Source: Rhytidiadelphus loreus
Lineage: Eukaryota > Streptophyta > Bryopsida > Hypnales > Hylocomiaceae
Assembly (NCBI GenBank): GCA_947034895.1
Contig: OX344763.1
Location: 46,871,025-46,935,024, forward strand
DNA: 64,000 bases
Direction of reading: 5' to 3'
The position numbers and the translations under genes were made by a program. Positions 23,301 through 34,515 of this stretch are shown one piece after another. Positions within the stretch are counted from its first letter, which is position 1, and the number at the start of each line of letters is the position of its first letter. The notes under the pieces are model-generated. The model ran no database searches. It saw only the letters and a program-made list of their open reading frames with translations, and had not been told where the DNA came from.

Positions 23301-24411
23301 CATTTTGCGAGCAGACAACATTACAGTGGACATGGAGGTGTCCACTAAGGCACTGAGCTATAAACATTGAGTGACTACTTGAAAGGGTGGCGGATGAAAC
23401 TATAGGAATATGCGTACACATGTATGTTCAAGGGAGTGGATGCATTTAAGAAATCGGACTCGTTCAAAGATTATCGAGGTTCTTTACTTGCTGTAAAGAG
23501 GTTAATATACAAGTACTACATTAGATTTCTGCCACCTCCATTCATTTCTGGTACTTTGTGTTTTTTTCCGGATTTTCAATAACAAATCTCTACTTTTTGT
23601 GGTCCTAGTCTCTATCCAGTGCCTACAGACCTCTTGTACCCGTTCGAGTACGTTGTCAACTTTGTGCCAAGTGCAATTGTGTTGTTGTGTGGCATCACGA
23701 CATAATGTCATTGAAAGCTCTATGGACATCCTAACTGATACTTGACTTTGCATATAGGTATTTCAAATTCGAATTGTATGCCAAGAAGGCCATCTCAAAG
23801 GCTGATTTGCCTCCGTTTCTAACGACGTGGTTAGATCAGACATCTGCCGACTGCATGTTCTCTCCTATACATATGAAGAATTGGACAAGTTCACATTTGC
23901 AGGCGTGTCCGTGGTACCTTGAATGCAACTTCGGAATGACTCCACCCGAAGAGGAGGTACTATTTCACGACTATAGAGCCCGAGTTTAATGAGTTCAAAG
24001 GATTGGATCTGGAGGCCAGAGACATAGCCCTCAAGAAATGGGAGGCCTCAAACAAGAAGAAGGTGGAGAGACTAGAAGAAGCCAAGAAAAAGACCAAAGA
24101 AAATAAGAGAAAGAAATTGGAGGCCCAAGCGGAAAAAGAAAAGGAGAAGGCAAACAAGAAGGGCTCCAAGAGGAAGGTTGAAACGCCGCTGCAAGAACCT
24201 GTGCAAGAACTAGCAACAAGCACAGCCAACATGAAGGAAGGATCATCTGGCTTCTCGCTCATGCAAGAGCACCTGGTACATGACCTCATGCCAATAGCAA
24301 ATACTATCAACCATGTACCGGATACAGACAAGTGCATATTGAACCTGTCGGTTGGTATTCTTCCTGGGAATACTAAGGCCTTTGACGACGTGAAGGCCTT
24401 CTTGTCCTTGG
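20362..24411 (+). pseudogene. ParB-like / methyltransferase-like gene, 5' half, interrupted by the giant transposon
   Basis: A multi-exon plus-strand gene remnant. Coding blocks include 20362-20700 (after a TAG acceptor; acidic, SLDDLLRDLEENVDFLDD), 20943-22226 around a 613-bp MITE, 22330-22540, 22600-22815, 22906-23120, 23280-23360, 23760-23990 and 24003-24411. The segment FVYDGNYK.IAWMNHI followed by DSIVLDTKNKIGVAMQAMHD resembles a ParB-type nucleotide-binding fold. A long Lys/Glu coiled coil lies at 24003-24180. In-frame stops occur at about 20536, 21026, 21115, 21374 and 22093, each explainable by a single transition. The frame breaks just after LVK at 24411, where GTAAAG would be a splice donor and the outer transposon begins. 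The other half is at 45.87-47.45 kb. Confidence 0.65.
21381..21993. mobile_element. 613-bp MITE with GGGTGGAAG termini and 4-bp target duplication
   Basis: Inverted termini GGGTGGAAGTATACTAGACC / GGGTGGAAGTACACTAGACC. The flanking AATG is duplicated (21377-21380 and 21994-21997). Joining across it keeps the reading frame of the host pseudogene. The GGGTG start and 4-bp duplication are the same format as the two giant elements, so it may be a small non-autonomous relative mobilised by the same type of enzyme. The interior is AT-rich and non-coding. Confidence 0.88.
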
Positions 24412-24479
24412 TAAAGGGTAGTTGCAAGAAACACTTCACATTTTTCGTTCAAAACTACGTTTTTTGGCTATAGGATTGG

Positions 24480-25484
24480 CAGTACTATGCAACATTGAGT
24501 ACATGAACTTGACATTTTTGTGGTCTCTATATTTTTTTCATGGCTTCTAAATTATAATGCAACTAGCGGTGAATTACTATATTTTTTCTTATGGATTGTT
24601 TATTAATTGCTTATGTAGTACCGTATGTTTGCCACTAAACTAACTAAAGTCCCAAGGCCTCTTTTCCATCATAAATCTGAAATAAATTGCCATTTCTATA
24701 GCAAAGAATTAAAAAAAAAAATGAATATGTTTAGGCCTGTAAGGTGCACATCTACTTGTACTATGTAAGATCTCATACTAGAGTACTAGACTAGTGTTCA
24801 ATTGACCGGAAGAAATTTCACAAACTTTGCCTATGTATAATTGTAGATTGCAAGATATTTACAATAAACTTCAACCTCTGAACGCCCAACGGCATCATTT
24901 AGTACCAATTTGATGGCTGTTCAATCACTTCAATGACATGGAAAGAATTTGGAAGCGTTCATTTCATTTTTTTGGGACCTTCCATGTTGAGTTACAAAGT
25001 GTATCCAATTGATTTTGTAGTCTTTCCAATATTTGCCTCCACGTAATTTAGAGTTTAGTAAAAACAAAAAACAAAAAATCTGCTACTTTAGTGTATTTTG
25101 GGAAGTTGTTACTCCTTACTCTAAATCTGAAATTTCTCCCCAAAATTTATATTTTGGGAGTTTGAGTCTAACTATTAAACAAAAGTCCATTTTCTCTAGT
25201 TCCTATTTTATGTAAAATCCCCCAACACAAACCTAAATTGAAATTTTATTATTGCGATTTGAACTTCGAATGTGTTTTTAAACCCTACTACATTGAGTAC
25301 ATTCTAAATATATCATGAAATGGAAATTAAGTTTACACTATGATGAATTCTAATGTCATTGTCCTTGTGATATATACACATGGTAAAAATTTGAAAATTT
25401 GAAAATTACTTTTCTATTTAATGTGATTTTGTCAAAACTTCCACAAAAAATCAATTTAAAAAAAATAAATAAATAAATTCTGAA
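24480..25484. other. Left arm of the outer element, non-coding
   Basis: AT-rich DNA with no recognisable gene between the left terminus and the CCGTCC minisatellite. Short ORFs here have no protein-like features. Confidence 0.5.
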
Positions 25485-26010
25485 GGGTCGTCCAAGGCCT
25501 TTGGCAAGCCGTCGAGAGGATGGGCAGGCCGTCCTAGACCACGAACAGGCCGTCGAGAGGATGGGCAGGCCGTCCTAGACCACGAACAGGCTGTCGAGAG
25601 GATGGGCAGGTCGTTCCCGACCAGGGATAGGCCATCAAGGAGACGGGCAGCTTGTCCTCCTGGACAGCCTTTCCGTCCAAGAGACGGGTAGGCCGTCGAG
25701 GGGACGGAAAGGCCGTCCAGGACCAGATCCAGGCCATTGAGGGGACGGAAAGCCCGTCCAAGGCCAGATCCAGGCTGTCGTGGAGACGGAAAGCCCGTCC
25801 CTTCCCACATCCAAGCCATCGAGGGGACGGGCAGCCCATCGAGAGGACGGAAAGGCCGTCCGTCAAACTTTCGGGCAACGGTGTAATGATACCCCGAACC
25901 TCGAGACGGCGCCCCGAACCCGATGACGGCGTTCCAACCCTGTGCCGAACCTCTGTGGATGGATCGGCCGTCCATTCCAGGGCCGTCCCACATCCTGGAC
26001 GGTCTGGATT
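25485..26010. repeat. GC-rich CCGTCC/GACGG minisatellite
   Basis: Irregular tandem units such as AGGCCGTCGAGAGGATGGGC and GGACGGAAAGGCCGTCCA, with CCGTCC on one strand and GACGG on the other. It stands about 270 bp before the start of the RING gene at 26284, echoing the minisatellite-before-gene layout at 4, 8 and 14 kb but with a different core. Related CCGTCC repeats lie inside the hAT MITE at 38.4 kb and at 44.6 kb. Confidence 0.85.
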
Positions 26011-26283
26011 TGGGGGGACAGGATGATTAGGTGTTAATTACCCTTGCTAACCGGGTCGGTAATTGGAGGATATAAGTGAAGTTTTTTTCACATTTGCCCT
26101 TGTTTCTTCTTTTGAGTTGCACTGTCCTAGCTTGAGAAAGCTTCGCATTGCAATTTGAGGGGAAGTGTTATACATTTGACATTGTTTTGCCACATTTCAG
26201 TTGCCTTCACGCAACAGAAGGCAAAGCAAATTGTCATTGTTTTCGCATACAGTATCGTGTGTGTCATTGTGCAGGTATCAAGA

Positions 26284-28480
26284 ATGGATGCAGAGGATGT
26301 AGCAAGAGGTTCGGGACCTGGAGGTGAACCCCTAAGTAGAAAGAAGAGAGGAAACAAAGCCACTTTGGATTGGGGCACACTTAATGCCCCAACGATTATG
26401 GCAAACCCTGGGTGGATGGAGGTAGATTTACCATGGACAAGAACAACATGTCGGCGGTATGTAGATTGGGCGCACATCAACTGCCATTGGCCACACGACC
26501 GGTACGAGGTGCACGTGAAATTTGGCGTGGTAAATATTGACCAGTGCTAACATCCGCACTTCAAGAAGAGGCTGATTGAAGTGTCATTGGTACTTTGGGG
26601 TTCAAGATCCAAGAAAGACGGGACACTTTCATTGTGCCAAATGGCATATGCGGAGGTTTTTCTTGGCAAGGACGTGGATTGGAGAACCTTTTTGGGTAGA
26701 CAGCGGAATGGTGAATTTCCAAATAGAAGTCGCCACATTGCACCAAGTGCCATTGGCTGATGTCCAAGATGTGCAAACGAACGTGGTTCCACAAGCGGAG
26801 CAGCCAAAGACGAGGTTGATGGAAGTAGAAGTTGGTCAGGGCAGCGGTGCAAATGTCAACCAGCAAGATGTGATTGGTGGAGTGCAAGCTGACGGTGAAG
26901 AAGTAATTCGCTTGCGCCAATTAGTACAAACACTACAAGCAGAAAAAGAAGAAGCACTACGACAACATGTTGCAGAGTTGGAAGTTCAGAGTGCAAGGAT
27001 GCGGGCCCTTATAGATGAAAATGTGCGCCTCATCACACGTGAAGCTGAGCTCGTAGAGCGCAACAGGTGGTTTAGCACAGACTCAGTTCTACCACTCGAT
27101 GTTGTAGTGGGACGTACTACATACGGTGCAGACGAAGACAGACCAGGCCCGAGCAATACATCTGAGTTTGTGGTGCGATCGCGGGCCATTTTTCTAAGAG
27201 CAGAAAGTGCCACGTTGGATATTATGCGTGCACGTGCTGAGCGAGCTGAAGGAAAGGTTGGAAGTACTTGCACAAGCATGGAAGAATTAACAAGCGCCAT
27301 GCGTGCTTTGGAACTTCATGCCAACAACGCTGAGGCAGATGTGGCGGTGTTGACTGCAGCCCGAATAGACATGGAGCAGACCATGACCGCAATGAGTGCT
27401 CAAAATATGCGCTTGGTCCAAAATCCTCAAAAAGAGCAGATGCTGCTTCAAATGTGCAACATGAAGTTGACATATAGCTTAGCGCTAAACGAGGCTGAGC
27501 AAATGCAGCATGAAGTGAGGAGAGTAGCTACGGAATTCAGTGATGGCGGTCAACGTTATTTTGGCTTGACCTCGTGGCTTCAGGTGGAAGAAATGTTCAC
27601 CAATGATTTGCCAGTGTTCGTCGAGAATTCAAACATCGATTGGAATGCCCGTCCAGACTTGGAATTCCAGTATAATATCGAGCGCCAACGGTATGGGCCA
27701 CCCAACCGCGAGGGCATTATGCCACTAGTGTGGCCTTCCGTTCCAGCGTTTGTACAAGATGGAACAACATGTATAAATTGCCAAGAACCGTTTGGTCCCA
27801 AGGGTGGATGGAATCTTGGTACATGTGGCCATCTATACCACCATGTGTGTCTCATTCCACACATGGTCACTAGAAGGAGATGTGCGCAATGCAAGGCTCC
27901 ATTTCATGCACGACTGTACAAATGTTTGGCCTTTAAGACCACATGCCTGCACATTACGAGTACAATGAAGAAAATTTACCAGGCCTCGGTAATAGAGTAC
28001 ATTGGGGGTCAGACGTGACATGGCTTTGGAAGTGGGGCCACAACAACCAACACCTCCCGGCAGGAACGGTCGTTGAGATACATTGGCAAAGTGACGCCTA
28101 AGTGACAAAGGTGATCAGGAGGGTGTTTGGAGACGTTGATCTAGGGCTTCGACTATATTTTGGTCAGATTGCCGGTGGACATTGGGACCAAGATCGCTCC
28201 ATTTTTGTGCGTGCGCCACATCCACAGCGCATCATGTTTAACTCTCAAGGCGCACCAGTCGGATTTGAGGGTGAATTGAGTTTTGAGGAACAAGTGACGT
28301 ACATTAGAGACAATACCTTCCATGAGCCAGTGCTCGTGAGTGCCATTTATTCCTACTTACATGATAGATACGATATCGACGCATTTCAGCTTCTGACGAC
28401 TTTACAATCGCGACGAGAATTGCAACAATTTTTGAGAAGCAGCATAGTACGAGGCATTGTAATCGAAGAAGTAGAATAGA
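26284..28480 (+). pseudogene. W-domain / coiled-coil / RING / C-terminal-domain protein carried by the outer element
   Basis: ATG 26284 starts a frame with the family W domain (WTRTTCRRYVDWAHINCHWP, then MAYAEVFLGKDVDWRTFLG) interrupted by TAA at 26548-26550. From about 26750 a second frame gives a Glu/Arg-rich coiled coil of about 300 residues, a QRYFGLTSWLQVEEMF block and a RING-H2-like finger with CINC, CGHLYHHVC and CAQC (27770-27900). A third frame then encodes the C-terminal domain to TAG at 28480, with a TAA at about 28099. Order and content match the copy at 11.5-14.0 kb. A TATA-like GGATATAAG is at about 26068. Some frame changes may be introns; the two TAAs look like decay. The intact family might be a RING-type ubiquitin ligase; this is inference from the RING pattern alone. 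Confidence 0.65.
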
Positions 28481-29412
28481 TAGTTTTGGACTAGATTGTG
28501 GGTGATTGCAAGAAACACTTGTCCTATTTTACGTCACATGTTCAATGTCCAAGTTGTTATTTGCGATAAGTATTGGAGACATGATCAATTGAATGTCAAA
28601 TTTTTACTGAAGCTTCCTAGGGTTGTAAACAATGTACATGAATTTTTACAGATTTTTCAAAATTATAGAAGGAGGGACAATTGAATTTCGATAATTTGTC
28701 ACACTTGCAGTTTCAGTGGTTTTCAGTACTATTGAGTACCTTTTTTGAGGAATTCCGTTGTGCAACTTTGCAGGCCAGTCATTTGTATAGAAATGTAACT
28801 TCTGAGGAGAGGGATTTCTGCTTCTCTTAATCTATTGACATTTGTGAAGGCCTGAAGTGCACGACATTCAACAACAATTTCTAAATATTGGAAAGTGCTG
28901 CGTTCTCTTTTCCTTGCACCATGCTGTTCTTTAGTGAGTTCTAGAAAATGGCTTCTTTTAAAAAAGTAAATTCCAATGCATTCACTAATTTTAAAAAATA
29001 GAAATGCCGGGATGTCATTTTCCAATGAAAAAACTTTGTTCTGCCTTCCTGTAGTATTTCAAGGTACAGAACAGGACTTCGTAGTACTAGTGGGGGCCCA
29101 CTGAACATGTGACGTGGACTGTTGTAATGACAACTTTATTGTCGGATGTCCTTTGATTCGTCTTTCATATTCTGGCGTCTACTGGCTGCAAGGAATGAAC
29201 GCCGCCGCTGGAGGGGGATGTCCACATTGCCGTCACTCTCGTCAACGATCCTGTCTTCTGGAGGAACATACGGTCTGTAGGGAGAATGCGCCGTGGATTC
29301 GTCTTCTCTCTTCGGAAGCATGCGATAAGTATCGTTGTAGATGAGAGAATTAACTACAATCGGCATTTAAGAGGGAGGCATACAAGTTTAGCGCAGGTTC
29401 AATGAAAAATGC

Positions 29413-32400
29413 ATGGACGCGTCAAGGCAAAACCGCTGTCCAGGTCCCGTAACACGAGGCATCTTAGACGCTGCGGTGGTAGAGAATCAGCGACGAGCTT
29501 GGAGGCATCGGCAACGTCGGTCCCGTGAAAATTGCGAGCATGCAGAACAAGTCGTTCAAGAACGCCAAGAATGCAACGACACAGCGGACCTTCGATGGGG
29601 ATGCACAAGGCACTGCAGTACTGTTCTCAAGAGTGCGAATCGCATAAAGATTGCTCTTTCACGCTTACTTGAACGCATTCCAGATGCTGATTTCAGAGCT
29701 ACAGTCCTTGACAAGGTATTCAGTAGTCACAGCATTCGGCCTCTACTTCCCGATTATTACCCTACTTCTGCAGAAGCAAGGGCGCAGCGACAGATCCTAC
29801 GGAACATTCGTTCAGACCTGGTTGCCATGAAAATTCCTCACTCCTCTGGTATGCTAGCTCGAAAACGAGCGATTTTGGAAGCTATGGTCAGCGAATTGGA
29901 TTCCAACATCACAAATTTCCATAGCATTCTTGGAACGTGGAAGCAGAATTTGTTGGCTGCAGTGGAGCGCCTCAGATCATCAACTAGTGAGACTTCATGT
30001 CGATATCCAATACCAACACGGAAGAAAAGAGAAGGTGGTATCTCAGAGGAGGTTCGGGCATTTGTGCAGCAATGGTGGATAGAGGAGACTCGCGTGAGTC
30101 CTCGACGTCGTGATGTTCGTCGCAAACGCTTAGGCCGCAGCTCCTACGACACTCATGCAGCACATCTACTGCTGGAAACCCAGGTTCTCGATTCCATACC
30201 TTCTTGCTTGCCTTCACATGTCCATTATTGACTGCTGGTCTTCCTTTCATGGAAATCTTCAAACCCAAGGCCTACCACCATGAATTCCACTTTAAAACTG
30301 TAGATGTGCACATCTTCTCAATTTAGGTTACGCTACTCAAATGCAAATGTTCATGAAAACTTAGTGAACGTCCGTATAAAGTACAGAACTTGTTGTACCT
30401 TCTAATTGTCATATACAGGAACGTCGTATCTGTTTGTCATTGTCAGCACTTCTATAGCTCGGTTACACTCTTACACATGGTCGCCATCTAGTAATCATTC
30501 AGTGTTTCTTTGAAGTTCTATTCATATGTACATGGGTGAATGAAGGTCGTTCCACTGTGAAATTTGTTGAACTTTTGTTTCTTCCAATATGTTGCTATCA
30601 ATTTGATGTAGTTCAGTACTGCTGTATTGTTCTTCTATGTACATCAGAGTACTAAATTTCAGCTACACAGAGGTCTGTCTACTACACGTTATGTACATGT
30701 AGCGCAGAAGAGCACGTGCACATCTTTGTCTTTTAGAAAGACAATAGACAGTGCTCCCGCTGAACCTTCTATATGTTTACGTGGTATGTTTGAGTACTTC
30801 TAGTAAGAGCCGTTCCTCTGCTAAGTCACTGAGCAATACTAAGAGGACCCAGTCGATGTGCCAATTTCTCTTTCACGTTCTTTTTAGTCCTTCCATTCAC
30901 TTCTTCATTCCCTACATGTACTACTGAATGTCACCATGAGTGAGTCATCTGTACATGTCCAGTACTACTTCCACTGGGTTCTGCACTACATCTGTCCGTA
31001 GGAGTACATTCGCAGACTCATTGAATATGCTACTAGTACACGTTCAGGAATGCAGCGTCCTACGCTGTACTCTTCTATAGTCCTGTGTACCCTCTTGCAG
31101 CGTCAAGTACATATAGTTTTCATTATGACAGACTTCTGTATTGCCCATGTACTATTACTGATACGTTTTTTGTACCTAACATTCAGTAGTAGTACTTACA
31201 GAAGAAGTAGTACTACTTGAACATGACGTTCACCTCTTTCACGTATACCTAGTAGTACTACTGACTACTAGGTAGTACTTGATATGACGTAGTACTACTA
31301 CTTCGCGACACTCTTAGCAGGTATGTTTTCTTGACAATTTCTGATTTCCAATAAAGGACGGCACATGCAAACAACCACAAACAGACCTGTTGTGCCTCTG
31401 CTCATGTTGTTTTCCATTGCATTCCTATGCTTATACATCGTGTACATTCTACACATGGACTCTCCCATGGTACATGAATTACTTTTGCGTGCTTACAGTA
31501 TTCACTTTCTGTCCTTCCATTGACCAATTGCAGATGCAGCTGTACTCACGTTTCACTGAATCACATCCCGAGTGCTCTATCCAACATCGGTCTTTCTTCT
31601 ACCTTTGACCTTTTTTTGTCATCAAATGCAAGGACCGCAACGTCTGTTGCTGCCGCTACCACATTCAAGTGTTGTTTCTGTTGGAGGCTTTGAATGCCTT
31701 CTGAGACCCTTGTACAGGGGCTCATGTGCTATTCAGGTGCGACTGCATCTGCATTGTCTGCGACAAGAACAATTAGGGCGTGTGCAATGTAGGTAGCAGC
31801 CGGTATGTTGGTGTGACGTCACTTTGGGAAGCTCTTGTATGTCCTAAGGCTGATGACGAAGAATTCCATCATCCAAATTGTTTGCTTGGAACCTGCACCA
31901 GATGTGGTGTCCACTTTTTTGATGTCTGTCCCCGAGAGAGGGTGGTCGATGCAACTCGAACAATTCAGTGGAAGCAGTTTCAATATGAAGTAGTGGGCAG
32001 GTTAGAGAACGGTCAGCCGAAGAAGCGCATCAAGGAGGTTCTCATGACAACAACCTTCTCAGAGTTCCTGGATGTTTTCAGGCCTTCCTTGCAACAATTC
32101 ATATGGCACAACTTCATTGCCAAGTGGAAAACCGAGCAAGCAAAACTACTGCAAGCGTGCCTTCAAAGTGGTACAATACTGACGCACATTGATTTCGCTG
32201 AGAATTACACCTTCAAAGCTCAAAACGAAATCCAGTCCATGTACTACCATTCCGACCAGATTTCAATCTTGGTGCACGTGACGTACTCCACCGATGCTGG
32301 AGATGATGACTTCTTAGGACCGATGCAACTTAAGAGAGAGACACACTACTACATCTCTGACGATAGAACTCATGATAGTGACTTTGCCTAGCACTACCTC

Positions 32401-33926
32401 ATGCTACATTGGAGGTGGATGCAATCGAAGGCATTCAGTCCTACTGCACACTATGTTTTCAGCGATGGATGTGCCGGACAGTTCAAGAGTGCCAAGGCCA
32501 TGTACTTTGTTGCCAGGTTTTACTAATGCTCTTTATGCTACCTCTTCAGAATTCCTTTACCTCTTTAGCAATTACTGAAGGCTGTGTGTCTTCTGTCTTT
32601 CTGTGGACTTTGCCTTCTATGCAGCAGAATTTTCAAAATTGCATCCTTGCTAAGCAAGCATGACTGGTACTACCCTGCTTATTGAACGTTGCTTCTCAAT
32701 TGACACAGGTACCCAGCGCTCACCAATGGCTGTAAAATGCTTTGGAACTACTATGGTACTGGCCACAGAAAAGGGGAATGGGATGGGGTTGGAGCTGTTG
32801 TGAAGAGGGCTCTACGCAGTGAGCAATTGTTGAATCCTCATAGACGACTGCAGACTGCTGCTAACTGTGTCGTTTTCCTGGATGCCACTATGGCTGGACA
32901 GGTTCATTGCTGAACCCTTTTGTGCTCCTTCCGTCACTGTCCAATACTATTACATTCACGTATGACGATTGATTACCACGTTCTGTCGGTCGTCAAATTT
33001 CATCAGCCTTCTATAGACGCTTCTCCCTTGCCATTTAGAAGTACTGGAAGTCACTATGCTGTCTCTCAAAGTACTATACAGTACTAGGTGGTACTTATGA
33101 GTCCTACGGTATACTTAAATGTATTGTGATAGTACATGAAGGACGTTGTTGCACTTGCACTTCTATGAAAGTTCTTCCTCTTTTCGTTCCTGAACATGTT
33201 CTGTAACATTTTTACAGGTCATACCGATATTTCCATCACATTGGTGTGCATGACATACACCGCACTAATTGCCACAGTTGCGATGCAATTCCAGGGTCGT
33301 CGAAACTGCATTCCATTTGTGCAATGGACGAACATGATCCTACGAAGCTTCTGGTGCGGCACTTGTCATGTTTCTGTGGACCGTGCTTGGAAGAAAACTT
33401 CGTTCACTGTGAAAAACAAACGTATGTCAAGCCTTGGACAGTGTTGAAGATACAACCACGAAATGTTGAATTTGCTGCCGCGCACATGACTAAAGACGAC
33501 GACAACGACGAATGGGAGTACGAGTACGATGGAGAGTGCATGGGGGACTTGCTACAAGTTGGAGACAATTTTGCAGTACCCGCCACGGAGGATAATGATG
33601 AAGGCGTCTCTTTCTACATTCTGCAGTGCTTGTAGACCAAACATAGTGTAGAAGGCAACTTCGAATGTGTCTGGGGAGGAAAATTCCATGCGGGAGACTC
33701 TGTCATTTCTGGTAGGTATTACCAGAAATGGGGACGAAGAGATGCCCAAAACTATGTTTACTTGCGAAATTCGAGAGAGGCTTTCTTTGATGCTAATTCA
33801 ATTCTCGCTTACAAGTTCCAAATGATCCCTCGACAACACAGGGTCAAAGGAAGTGATGCCGTCTACTCCCTCGCTGATGAGATCGTAGATGTCATTAACA
33901 CTGCCCTAGAAGAATTGAACCTCTAA
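29413..33926 (+). pseudogene. DDE-transposase-like gene of the inner element, recently decayed
   Basis: Exon 1 (29413 to about 30183) is Arg-rich and ends in FVQQWWIEETRVSPRRRDVR and HAAHLLLETQ. Later blocks: CKDRNVCCCRYHIQVLFLLE (about 31617), then 31780-32510 with LTHIDFAENYTFKAQNE, HYVFSDGCAGQFKSAKAMYF and an AG/GTTTTA donor at 32515. The next exon, 32709-32900, has LWNYYGTGHRKGEWDGVGAV. A final block, 33218-33926, has a Cys cluster (HLSCFCGPCLEENFVHC). The Asp of HIDFAEN, the Asp of FSDGCAGQ and the Glu of GKGEWDG-like RKGEWDG are candidates for a DDE triad. The layout resembles a family I know mainly from animal genomes; its name I cannot state. In-frame TAGs at 32389 and 33633, and possibly a TGA at 31702, make this copy probably inactive. 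Confidence 0.68.
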
Positions 33927-34515
33927 ACCGCCCAGGATGCACTGACGCTTTTGTTTCTCCAGTGCAGGGCTAAAAAGCAATACACTTTGCGCGTTACTAT
34001 ATTGTCAGCAGTTTTCCAATCTACAAGACAAGTTTCATAGACAGAGTTCCTTACCGTCATAGTCAAGAAAATGTGATTCTAGAGGACAGTATATTACGAG
34101 TGGGTTTAGGGGGAATGACGTGGACCTGCCTTCTCTGACCTACATAAGCACTTCCATATACAGTCTCAATCTTGCAATGTACAGAACAATATGAATAGAC
34201 ATGAAAATTTGTGTGCATATAGTACCAGCCACCTTCTTCTACAGTCGTACTGTTCTTTACATGAATGTAGTTGTCTTGTGCACTATGCAGTACTAGCTGT
34301 ACTTCCCTGTCCTTGTAGTAGTACATGATATACCGCTCTATAAACTGAATTCAACACACACTTAGCGTAGTAGCAGAGTGTGAAGAAGGGGGAATAAGAC
34401 ATCTTCATAACACATTCACAATTCGGCCACCATACAGGAGGTTCTCCCCAGCAGGTTCTTATTTGTCTTTTACGGCTGCTATAGATATAGAATATTGTAC
34501 ACAACAGACAGTTAC

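Noticed and set aside
28496..28684. ORF spanning the left end of the inner element
   Set aside because: It starts in the target duplication and terminal repeat. It is not conserved in the other terminus and has no features.
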